Assembly (NCBI GenBank): GCA_964614945.1
Contig: CAZTNW010000004.1
Span: 62,001 to 126,000 of the forward strand
Source of the DNA: CAZTNW01 sp964614945
GTDB taxonomy: Bacteria; Caldisericota; JANLFM01
DNA: 64,000 nucleotides
Direction of reading: 5' to 3'
Below, one piece after another: positions 25,410-34,100 of this stretch. Under the pieces are notes generated by a model. It had not been told where the DNA came from and ran no database searches. It saw nothing but the letters and a program-made list of their open reading frames with translations. The number at the start of each line of letters is the position of its first letter. Position 1 is the first letter of the stretch. Position numbers and translations under genes: made by a program.

Positions 25410-26483
25410 CTAAATTACCAAGTTAAAGAGGTAGCCTACTAAGATGATTCCAGCGCTCACAACAGACAGAAAGATGATAAGCAATCTGAGCCTCAATACC
25501 CGCCGCAAAATGATAGTTTCAGGTAAGGAAAGGCCGATTACGGCCATCATGAAGGCCAGCGCTGTGCCGAGGGCCGCCCCTTTACTCAAAAGCGCTTGAA
25601 CCAAAGGGATCATTCCGGCAGCATTAGAGTAAAGAGGGACGCCAATTAAGACGGCAAGGGGAACAGACCACCAGACTTCTCTTCCCATAATTGAGGCCAT
25701 GAAGTTTTCGGGTACGTAGCCGTGAATCCCAGCACCCACTGCAATGCCCAGCAGGACAAAAGGCCAGACTTTTCCAACGATTTCGCGCGTTGAAGTCCAG
25801 CTGAACCTGATTCTCTCCTCCCAGCCCATCCGCCGGCTTGCAATCTCTCCAAGGCGAGAGCGGTAGACCCAGGCTTCCACAAACCTTTCCATCCTCAAGT
25901 GACCCATTATTAAGCCCGAAAAGATTGCGATAAAAAGCCCGGTTGCAACATATAAGATCGTGACTTCCCAGCCAAAAAGACCAAAGAGCAAGACCAATGC
26001 TACTTCATTTATCATTGGGGCAGCTACAAGGAAAGATAGGGTAACCCCCAGAGGCACTCCAGCAGCAATGAAGCCTATAAATAGTGGCACCGCCGAGCAA
26101 GAGCAAAAAGGAGTAATGATACCCAGGCAGGCGGCGAGTATAGTTCCGACAACCTCGCTTTTTCCAGCAAGAAAGCGCCTTGTCTGCTCGGGCGTAACGA
26201 ATGATCTGATTATCCCTACAAGGAACACAATCAGGGAAAGAAGTAGGAGCACTTTAGGCGCTTCGTAGATAAAAAAGGCCAGCGAAGAACCCAGAGAGCT
26301 GTCCTTTTCAAGATGGAGGAGAGAAAAAACAAACCAATTCGTCAGCCTATTGAGTTGACTGTAAAGAAGGCTCCAGATGATGAGGCTCAGGATTAAAGAA
26401 AGCCAAGAACTGAAAAAATGCCCGACTTTTTGTTTCGCTTGTAAATCGGTCTTACCCTTGCGTTCATGCGAGTCTGTTATCAT
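25410..26483 (-). CDS. ArsP-like permease (DUF318 family)
   Basis: A 357-residue polytopic membrane protein of the permease family that includes ArsP, an exporter of trivalent organoarsenicals. The diagnostic motif TPFCSCSAVPLFIGF (about residue 125) contains the paired cysteines of the family, and GVPLYSNAAGMIPLVQALLSKG is the second repeat's signature. About eight helices. A candidate ArsR operator (26512-26532) lies about 30 bases upstream of ATG 26483, so the gene may have its own regulated promoter in addition to read-through from arsR. AAAGGG precedes the ATG. Confidence 0.9.
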   Translation of the reverse strand: MITDSHERKGKTDLQAKQKVGHFFSSWLSLILSLIIWSLLYSQLNRLTNWFVFSLLHLEKDSSLGSSLAFFIYEAPKVLLLLSLIVFLVGIIRSFVTPEQTRRFLAGKSEVVGTILAACLGIITPFCSCSAVPLFIGFIAAGVPLGVTLSFLVAAPMINEVALVLLFGLFGWEVTILYVATGLFIAIFSGLIMGHLRMERFVEAWVYRSRLGEIASRRMGWEERIRFSWTSTREIVGKVWPFVLLGIAVGAGIHGYVPENFMASIMGREVWWSVPLAVLIGVPLYSNAAGMIPLVQALLSKGAALGTALAFMMAVIGLSLPETIILRRVLRLRLLIIFLSVVSAGIILVGYLFNLVI

Positions 26484-26511
26484 GGTCTATGCCCTTTCTC
26501 GGTGATTTGAA

Positions 26512-26532
26512 TTTTTGGCAAATTGGCCAAAG
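26512..26532. promoter_or_regulatory. Candidate ArsR operator upstream of the permease
   Basis: TTTTTGG-CAAATTG-GCCAAA, an inverted repeat (TTTGG...CCAAA). The outer 7 and 6 bases and the spacing are identical to the site at 26878-26898 in the arsR promoter, which supports a shared regulator. Confidence 0.55.
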
Positions 26533-26572
26533 ATCAAATACTATCGGGGTTTCATAGTGCTTCAGGGAATTT

Positions 26573-26878
26573 TTATTCCTTCCCCTGGAGCTTCAGGACC
26601 CGATCTATCGTGTCCGTAAATCGAATGATGCAGGGGCAGCGCAAACTGTAGTAAACCCGCTGTCCCTCCCTGCGGTCGGAAACAAGACCGGCTCTCTTCA
26701 TCAATGCCAGGTGTTTGGAAATCGTAGAAACATCGGCACCGATGAGGGCTTGCAGCTCGCAGACGCATTTCTCTCCCGAAGCCATCGCCTCCAGCATCGC
26801 AAGCCTGCTGGGGTGCGCTAGGGCTTTGATCACCGAGGCCTTAAGTTTCCAGGTATCTTCTGTAAGAGGGTTTTCCAT
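26573..26878 (-). CDS. arsR: ArsR-family metalloregulator
   Basis: An ArsR/SmtB winged-helix repressor that releases DNA on binding arsenite/antimonite. The sensing motif KCVCELQ on helix alpha-3 holds the two cysteines typical of arsenic sensors, and a second pair (RCPC) lies near residue 85-90. The HTH is DVSTISKHLALMKRAGLV. A TTG at 26896 would give a 107-residue protein, but a TTGACA/TAAAAT promoter places the transcript start at about 26878-26879, so I favour a leaderless start at ATG 26878 (101 residues). First gene of the arsenic operon; a candidate operator overlaps its -10 box. Confidence 0.93.
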   Translation of the reverse strand: MENPLTEDTWKLKASVIKALAHPSRLAMLEAMASGEKCVCELQALIGADVSTISKHLALMKRAGLVSDRREGQRVYYSLRCPCIIRFTDTIDRVLKLQGKE

Positions 26879-26915
26879 TTTTGGTATTTTAGCCAAACAT
26901 CCCCTTTACTGTCAA
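26878..26915 (-). promoter_or_regulatory. arsR promoter with overlapping operator
   Basis: On the minus strand: -35 TTGACA (26915-26910), 18-base spacer, -10 TAAAAT (26891-26886). The inverted repeat TTTTTGG-TATTTTA-GCCAAA (26878-26897 on the plus strand) covers the -10 box and the predicted transcript start. Predicted +1 coincides with the first base of ATG 26878. Confidence 0.65.
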
Positions 26916-26945
26916 AACCAACCTGACCGGTGCTGAGCCCACCTT

Positions 26946-27605
26946 TTGCCTTTCGGTTTCCGAAGTGCTTCTGGAGATTCGGAGGATGTACTATCTAAGT
27001 GGAGGATGAAGGACTTCCTTAATAAGAGAGAGCCACTGCAAGTGGCCGGCGTGGATGCTGCTTATTTAGAAGATCAAGTTACTGCCTGCGCAGTCTTGCT
27101 GGATTCGCTGACTTTTGCGCTGCAGGCTGTAGCTTTTGCCTCAGGCAGGGTAACTTTTCCCTATCGGCCAGGCTTTCTGGCCTTACGGGAGGGCTCGGCC
27201 GACCTTGCCGCCCTGAGGAATCTTCCCGCTCTCGATCTCCTCTTGGTCGACGGAGCAGGAATTGCCCATCCTCGAATGTCCGACCTGGCGGTATATCTGG
27301 GTGAGAATCTGAAAGTCCCCACGATCGGGGTGACCAAATCCCCTTTCGTAGGAGAGTGGGCGGAACCGGAGTTATCGAGAGACTCTTTTTGCCCGCTTTT
27401 GGTCGATGGGAAGAAGAGAGGTGCCGTCCTGCGTACCCGGTCAGGAATAAAGCCGCTTTTTGTTTCTCCCGGCTTTGGATTAAGCATAGAAGAGGCTGTT
27501 TTCTGGACTTTAAGAATGACGAGGGTTTATCGTCAGCCAGAGCCACTTCGTTTAGCCCATCACTTCGTCAAAAGATACAGGAAAGGCCGATGGCGAAGCC
27601 GGTAA
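26946..27605 (+). CDS. nfi: Endonuclease V (deoxyinosine 3' endonuclease)
   Basis: EndoV cleaves DNA (and in some cases RNA) one base 3' of deaminated adenine (inosine). Family motifs in order: VAGVDAAY with the first catalytic Asp, FPYRPGFLALREG with the wedge Tyr and catalytic Glu, LLLVDGAGIAHPR with catalytic Asp and conserved His, and VPTIGVTKS. At 219 residues (TTG start at 26946) it is of usual length; an alternative ATG at 27006 gives 199 residues and has GGAGG with no spacing. It stands alone between the divergent arsR and the B12-binding gene. Confidence 0.92.
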   Translation: MPFGFRSASGDSEDVLSKWRMKDFLNKREPLQVAGVDAAYLEDQVTACAVLLDSLTFALQAVAFASGRVTFPYRPGFLALREGSADLAALRNLPALDLLLVDGAGIAHPRMSDLAVYLGENLKVPTIGVTKSPFVGEWAEPELSRDSFCPLLVDGKKRGAVLRTRSGIKPLFVSPGFGLSIEEAVFWTLRMTRVYRQPEPLRLAHHFVKRYRKGRWRSR

Positions 27606-27737
27606 GAATTGACGATTTAAATTTCCTCTTGTTAGGCTGGCTAATAACCATCGTTTAACTTGACCGTTTATCTACCTGACTAGGAAAAAATCCACGTCCG
27701 GCAGTATAAAAGATCAGGTCGTGAGGAGGTTACGTGA

Positions 27738-29366
27738 TTGAGGATAATAGGAGCAGCCCTTGAGAACGACGTGCATGTAGCGGGCCTGGTGAATTTCCTT
27801 CACCTGGCCGAAGAATTTGGGCACACCTGCATCAATTTAGGCCCGGCCGTATCCGTGGCGAAGCTTTTAGAGGAAGCGAGTCGCCAAGAAGCGGATTTGA
27901 TCGCAGTGAGCTATCGTTTGACTCCGGAAAATGCCAGGAGAATTTTTCAGGAAATCAGGAACAATATTCCCCGCTACGGATTGACTGGGAAAATTTTAGT
28001 CTGCGGGGGGACGCCCCCCGTGGCAAAGGAAGCGGAGGGAAGCGGAATTTTTCAAGTCGTTTTCTCCGGCTTGGAATCGATCGAGGAAATTCGCTCCTTT
28101 CTAAAAGGAGATCGGGAGAAGGGCAAGAGCGCGGAGTTTCCGCAGGACCTGGAGGCGCGCATCCGCTATAGAGCTCCTTTTCCCTTGGTCCGGCACCACT
28201 TCGGCTTGCCTGATCTGGACGCTACGATCGAGGGAGCCCGCCAGATCGCGGAAGCGGGCGTGCTGGATATACTCTCCCTCGGTCCGGATCAGAATGCTCA
28301 GGAATCCTTCTTTCGTCCTGAAGAAATGGATTGTTCCCGCGACGGAGCCGGGGGAGTTCCCTTGAGAAAACCCGATGATCTTGAAAGGATCTACGCCGCC
28401 ACTCGCTGCGGCAATTACCCCCTGCTCAGGTGCTATGCTGGCACGCGAGACCTGATCAAGTGGGCGGAAATGACGCACCAGGTCATTCGCAATGCCTGGG
28501 GAGCAGTCCCTATCTTCTGGTACTCCCGATTGGATGCCCGCTCTGATCGCCCCCTGGAGCAAGCGATCGAGGAAAATCTCCAGGCCATGAGTTGGCACGC
28601 CAGTCATTGCGTCCCCCTGGAGATCAACGACGCGCATCAATGGTCCCTACGCTATGCCCCTGACGCCGTTGCCGTAGCAGATGCTTATATCTGCGCTCAT
28701 ATCGCCCGAAGCCTGGGAATTCAGGTCTACGTGGCACAATACATGTTCAATACGCCTCCGGAGACCTCAGCGGTCTGCGATCTGGGGAAAATGCTGGCGA
28801 AGAGGGAACTGATCGAGAGCCTGCGTGATGCGGACTTCCGCCCCGTACACATGGCCCGCGCGGGCCTGATGCATTTTTCGCCTGACCCTGCCATCGCCAA
28901 AGGGCAGTTGTCCGCCTCCACCGCCCTGGCCATGCAATTGGAGCCCCAGATCCTCCATGTCGTCGGTTATAGCGAAGGCGACCACGCTGTCCAACCGGGA
29001 GAGCTGATCGAGAGCGTTAAGATCGTTCAAGGAGTGTTACGCAACCTGCGCGAGGGGATGCCCGATCTCTCACTTGACCCTCGTGTCCAGCGACGTAAAC
29101 AGGAGCTGCTGGAGGAATCACAGCTCCTGCTCAAAGCCATTCGCCTCCTAGGGAAAAAAGGCGACGAGTCCTTTCTCGACCCTCAAGTTCTTACCCAGTC
29201 GGTGAGACGCGGGATTCTGTTCGCCCCGCACATTTTGAGCGAGAGCATGGCTGGCCAGAGCCAAGTCACGACAAAAGGAGGATGCTGTCGTTCGGCCTCA
29301 ACAGAGACGGGGGAACCGATAGAGGAACGGGAACGCCTGAGACTCCTAGGGATTGAGATGCAATAG
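27738..29366 (+). CDS. B12-binding domain protein with large C-terminal barrel-like domain
   Basis: Residues 1 to about 135 form a cobalamin-binding domain: D11-V-H-V-A-G16 is the D-x-H-x-x-G motif whose His replaces the lower B12 ligand, VSYRL is the S-x-L element, and VCGGTPP is the GG loop. Residues about 150-500 are one long domain with alternating helix/strand character (for example LLRCYAGTRDLIKWAEM, PIFWYSRLDAR, PLEINDAHQWSLRYAPDA). This resembles the TIM barrel of B12-dependent mutases such as the glutamate mutase epsilon subunit, but I cannot assign a known mutase. TTG 27738 has GAGGAGG eight bases upstream. No partner subunit, reactivase or corrinoid methyltransferase is adjacent. 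Catalytic role unknown. Confidence 0.7.
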   Translation: MRIIGAALENDVHVAGLVNFLHLAEEFGHTCINLGPAVSVAKLLEEASRQEADLIAVSYRLTPENARRIFQEIRNNIPRYGLTGKILVCGGTPPVAKEAEGSGIFQVVFSGLESIEEIRSFLKGDREKGKSAEFPQDLEARIRYRAPFPLVRHHFGLPDLDATIEGARQIAEAGVLDILSLGPDQNAQESFFRPEEMDCSRDGAGGVPLRKPDDLERIYAATRCGNYPLLRCYAGTRDLIKWAEMTHQVIRNAWGAVPIFWYSRLDARSDRPLEQAIEENLQAMSWHASHCVPLEINDAHQWSLRYAPDAVAVADAYICAHIARSLGIQVYVAQYMFNTPPETSAVCDLGKMLAKRELIESLRDADFRPVHMARAGLMHFSPDPAIAKGQLSASTALAMQLEPQILHVVGYSEGDHAVQPGELIESVKIVQGVLRNLREGMPDLSLDPRVQRRKQELLEESQLLLKAIRLLGKKGDESFLDPQVLTQSVRRGILFAPHILSESMAGQSQVTTKGGCCRSASTETGEPIEERERLRLLGIEMQ

Positions 29367-29370
29367 GGAG

Positions 29371-31161
29371 TCAGGCTACGGGTTGAACAGGGAGAGTTAC
29401 TTCTACCCGTGTCCCCCTTCCCTCCTCACTCTCCAGGAAGATTTTTCCACCGTGCGCTTCAGCGACCAGCCTGCTCACGTAGAGCCCCAGGCCCGTCCCG
29501 GAAATACCGCTGCGGATCGCGCTCTCGGTCCTGAGGAAGGGTTGAAAAAGGGAGGTCTGCGCTTCCTGCGAGATCCCCTCTCCCTGATCGATGAACTCTA
29601 AGATGGCATTGCCTTCCCTTTTCTTCAGCCGGACGACCACCTCTCCTCCAGGGGCGGAATACTTGATTGAGTTGTTCAGAAGATTGCCGATCATTTTCTG
29701 GATGGATTCCTGATCCAGATTCATCGGGGGAAGCTCCTCCATTTGCAGGATGATCTCAATCTTCTGCGCGTCGGCGAAGGGCTTTTCGTCCTTTACGGCT
29801 TTCTGCAAGAGGTCGGACAAGGAGCAGGGTAAGGGCAGCAGTTTCAGTCCGGTGGCTTGTGTTCTCTGGCTGGCTAGGAGGTTGTCCAGCAGCCTGTTCA
29901 GGCGCTGGAGGTTTCTCTTCTCCACTTCCTCATATTCCAGGTATTTCTTCAGGCGTTCCTCCTCCGGCAAGCCCTGCAGAAGCTCGCGGATGGCCCCGAG
30001 GTTCGTGAGAGGGGATTTCATCTCGTGCGTGATAGCGAAAAGAACGTCGGCACGGGCTTTCTCGATGGCCAATTCCAGTTTCTTCTTCTCCCTTAGATCC
30101 TGTGCGATCGTGGAGGAGCCGACAATCCGCCCGGAACCATTGCGAATCGGGGAGACGGTTATGAGGACGGGAATTCTCCTACCGTCTTTCCTCTGCCGTT
30201 CCGTCTCGAAGCCTCTGGTAGCTATCCCCTGACGTATTTTTTCTAAGATCTCGGTTACCTCTGCCCTCCTTTCTCGCGGAGTAAGTAAATGGATAGGCTT
30301 ACCGATCGCCTCGGCGGGGGAATAACCATACATCCTCTCCGCCCCTCGATTCCACTCCGTGATTGTGCCTTCCAGGTCTTTGCCGATAATGGCGTCGGCT
30401 GAGGATTCCACGATTGCTGCAAGCCGGGCGTGCTCTCTTTCCCCCTTCCTCCTTTCCGTGGTGTCCCGGGCCAGGACGAGCACGGACTTCCTCCCGGCGT
30501 AGGCGATTTCACGGGTGCTGGTCTCCACCTCTACCAGGCTTCCATCCAGGCGGGGGAGCTTTCTCTCCAGAAAGAAGATTTTTTTATCGGGAGAGCTGCC
30601 CTCAAGCAGCAGGTGCAGCGAGTCGCGTACCGGCGGATAGAGCTTCTCGCACACTGGCTGACCGAGGAGCTGTTTTTCCTCAGAAACACCGAACAGGCCC
30701 AGTGCTTTGGCGTTGGCGAATACGATCCGCTCGTTGCTGCAGACGAAGATAGGATCGGGTGACAGCTCTACCAGAGAACGATAGCGCTCCTCCGATTCCC
30801 TCAGCTCTGCGTGAGTCCCCTCCAATTCCCCTACGGCTTTTTTTAACTCGGCCCTCTGATTGCGGATGATATCTAAGGCCCTTCCCACCACTGTCCCGAT
30901 GAAGAAGTAGGCTATTACTCCTGTCCAGAAAGCGAACCAGGGCATTTCTGGAAGAAAAAGACCCTGTAGGAGGACGACCAGGGAGCTCCAGGTCGCGGAG
31001 ACTATGCCGCCGCGGAGCCCCCAGCCGATTGTGGCTGCAATTACCAGCACTACCCCAAGGACTCCCCGCAAAGGCACCGGTGAAAACCAGGACGATACAG
31101 GGAAGACAACGACCGCATAGATGAGGACAGCGATCGAAAAAACCCTTTTAGAGATTACCAT
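29371..31161 (-). CDS. Membrane sensor histidine kinase with two PAS domains
   Basis: 596 residues. The first about 105 residues contain three to four membrane helices with short loops (MASE-like), then PAS domains at about 128-240 and 245-365, HisKA at about 370-440 with SITHEMKSPLTNLGA as phospho-acceptor region, and HATPase to the end (N box GNLLNNSIKYS, G1 IDQGEGI, G2 GTGLGLYVSR). The signal may reach the PAS domains from the membrane part. It starts 9 bases after the stop of the larger kinase at 31171-34920 and should be cotranscribed. No response regulator follows; the gene beyond is convergent. Confidence 0.92.
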   Translation of the reverse strand: MVISKRVFSIAVLIYAVVVFPVSSWFSPVPLRGVLGVVLVIAATIGWGLRGGIVSATWSSLVVLLQGLFLPEMPWFAFWTGVIAYFFIGTVVGRALDIIRNQRAELKKAVGELEGTHAELRESEERYRSLVELSPDPIFVCSNERIVFANAKALGLFGVSEEKQLLGQPVCEKLYPPVRDSLHLLLEGSSPDKKIFFLERKLPRLDGSLVEVETSTREIAYAGRKSVLVLARDTTERRKGEREHARLAAIVESSADAIIGKDLEGTITEWNRGAERMYGYSPAEAIGKPIHLLTPRERRAEVTEILEKIRQGIATRGFETERQRKDGRRIPVLITVSPIRNGSGRIVGSSTIAQDLREKKKLELAIEKARADVLFAITHEMKSPLTNLGAIRELLQGLPEEERLKKYLEYEEVEKRNLQRLNRLLDNLLASQRTQATGLKLLPLPCSLSDLLQKAVKDEKPFADAQKIEIILQMEELPPMNLDQESIQKMIGNLLNNSIKYSAPGGEVVVRLKKREGNAILEFIDQGEGISQEAQTSLFQPFLRTESAIRSGISGTGLGLYVSRLVAEAHGGKIFLESEEGRGTRVEVTLPVQPVA

Positions 31162-31170
31162 TTGATCACC

Positions 31171-34100
31171 TTAGGAATTTCCCTCTTCGCCCGAGATGGG
31201 CAACCGCAAGATAACCTTGGTACCCTTTCTCTCGCTGCTCTCCAGGGTGAGGGAGCCTTTGTGCGCCTCGGCCAACCTGCGGGATACGTAGAGGCCCAAC
31301 CCGGTTCCCGGCACGACCTTCTGCCTGGCCAGCCTGGATCGCTGAAAGGGCTGGAACAGGGCCTTTTGTTCTTCCGGAGAGATACCCGATCCCTGGTCGA
31401 TGACCGAGAAAAATGCGTAGTTTCCTTCCCGCCCGAGTTCCACTTTGACTACCCCGCGCTTCGGAGAGAACTTCACGGCATTGGAGAGGAGGTTGGTCAT
31501 CACTCTGCCAATGGCTTCGCGATCGATGAGCAATGGCGGGATGTCGTCCCTGAGTTGAAAATCAACCTCCACTGACAGAGCCCTGGTGTATTCTTTCTGA
31601 TCCTCCCACACGCTCTGCCATAGCTCTACCAGTTCGCAACTCTCCAGGCGTAGAGGCAGAGAGGTTTCTTGAGAACGCTGGCTGTCCACTAAGTTATTGA
31701 TCAGGCTACCCAATCTCCTGATGTTGCGCTGCCATATCTCCTCGTGCTTTAAAAAAGCCTCCAACCTTCGTTCGGAAGGAAAGGATCGCAGTAACTCCTG
31801 AGCTGTCATCAGGTTCAAAAGAGGCGTCTTCAGCTCGTGGGAGACCGAGTAGAGCAGATCGGTGCGAGCTCGCTGGATCTCCTCCTCTATTTGTTTTCTC
31901 TCTGTGATGTCGTGCAGGATCATCAACTTTGAGATGCTCCCGTCCTCGCTCTCGATCGCGGTATCATAGATTTCGTAGATTTTTCCGGTTCTGCGAGAAA
32001 ATAGCTCCTGTTTCACTTTACCCCCGGATGCTTCCGGCTTGTCGCATCCTTCGCAGGGGTTTTCCAGTCCCTGAAAATAATCGTAGCATTTCCTCCCAGC
32101 GACGGGTCCGAATTCCCTCTCGATTACCGGATTTACGAACTTCAACTCGTATTCCTGGCTTATGATGCTTACCCCATCCTTCATGGTATTGAGGATCCGT
32201 AGAAGCCTTCCTCTTTCTTCCTGCAGGGCCTCCTCCGTCTTTTTCTGCAGGGTGACGTCCTCTGCTGTTCCATCGTAATACAGAATTGACCCGTCGGATG
32301 CGTAAACCACTCTGGCGTTTTCCCGCACTTGAAGTTTGCCCCCGTCGCTACGGACCCAGGCGCTCTCGTACCCCTCCACCCAACCTTCTCTTTCCACGGT
32401 TTCCCGGAAATGTTTTCTGTGTGGGCTCTCTACTCCAATTTTCTCGAGATCCATTGAAGCCAACTCCTCTGAGGAGTATCCTGTCATTCGTTGGAAAGCA
32501 GGATTAGCCAGGAGCACACGGCCATCCGGGGTGGTTCGATAAATACCGAGCGGGGAATTTTCGAAGAGATCTCTGTACTGCTTCTCACTTTTTTGCCAAG
32601 CCTCCTCCATCCGCTTTCGCTCGGTAATATCGATGCCTATGCCGATGAAATAGTCCAGTTCCCCGTTTTCCTTGCAGATGGGCTTGCCGTACCATTCAAC
32701 GAGGAATTGCCTTCCATCTCTGGCGCGCACGTGGTTTTCATTTTTTGTTGATTCCCCTCTCTCCACTAACCTACCGAATACTTCTCTCAACATATGATGC
32801 TCTTCCTCTGGCACAAAGAGATCCAGACTATCTTTCCCGATCACTTCCTCTTCACTATAACCCAGGGTATTTAGCATCAAATTGTTCATCAGGAGAATCT
32901 TGCCTTCCACGTCAAGTGCCACGAAGAAGGTGGGGGAGGACTGGATCAAGGTTTGGTTGAAATCCCTCTCCCTTTTCAGCTCCTTCTCTGCCCGCTCTCG
33001 CCTTTCCTCCTCCTTCAGGTGGTCGAGAGCGAAGGAGAGGTCGGCGGTCAGCTCGGAGAGCAGCTGGATCTCCTGGTCTGTGAAGAAACCGGCCTGGTCG
33101 GAGAAGAAACTCATAGCCCCCGCGACTGAGCCTTCCTGACGGATGGGGAAAGTGGCACTGGAGCGACAGCCTCGCTCAAGCAGATGATTTTCCACCAGGC
33201 CCGTCTTGGGATCAGGAGCGAGGTCGTTGCTGATCTGATGTTGGCCCTCCCTTACCGCCCTGGTCGTCACCTCCCATTTTGCGAGCATTTCCTCGAGATA
33301 GACGGGGGATTTCTCCGGGCAACCCTCGCCTTCCTTGTATAATGAAACCGTCCTGATCTCGGGCTTTTCCCCCTCGAGCACGCCAAGCCATGCCAGGCTG
33401 AATTTACCCTCCTCGACAGCAATGACGCAGGCTTTTCTGAGAAGCTCCCTTTTCTCCTTGGTGCGAATAATCATCTGGTTTATCTGACTTAAGACCCGAT
33501 AGAGACGGTTGAGGTGATAGATTTTATCTTCCGCCTGCTTTCGTTCGCTTATGTTCCGGATGATGCTCTGGAAGCCTGGTTTCCCGAAGAGCTCAATCAC
33601 CCGTGTACTGATCTCCGCAGGGAAGATAGTCCCGTCTTTTCGTTTATGCAGCGATTCGAAGATGCATCCATTCTGAAGATTTATGCTCTGCAACAGGTCC
33701 TTGAAGGAAACCTGGACATGAGGAGAGTGGAGTTCAGCTATATTGAGCTTTGTCATTTCCTCCTGGCTGTAGCCGTAAACCGATAAGGCCCTGCCGTTCG
33801 CTTCGAGAATGTTTCCCTCTGAGTCGGTGAGCAGGATGACGTCATTAGCGTATTTGTTCAGGTAATCCAGGCGCTGGGCCAGAACTAGGCGCTCGGCCTC
33901 AACCTGGTACTGACGATAGTAATATTTTCGCATTCTCCTCTGCCAGAACGAGGTGAGAATCGCCCCTGTGCCGAGGATGAGAGAGGCCACGAAGGTCAAT
34001 AACAACCAGAGACTATCCCAGAGAGGTGCAAACACTTCCGCCTGAGCCTCTTCGGTGATGAGAAACCAGGAGGTCTCGGGGATCATCTGGATGGCCGCTA

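Noticed and set aside
28101..28640. Minus-strand 179-codon open frame
   Set aside because: Antisense to the B12-binding gene, no motif or ribosome-binding site.
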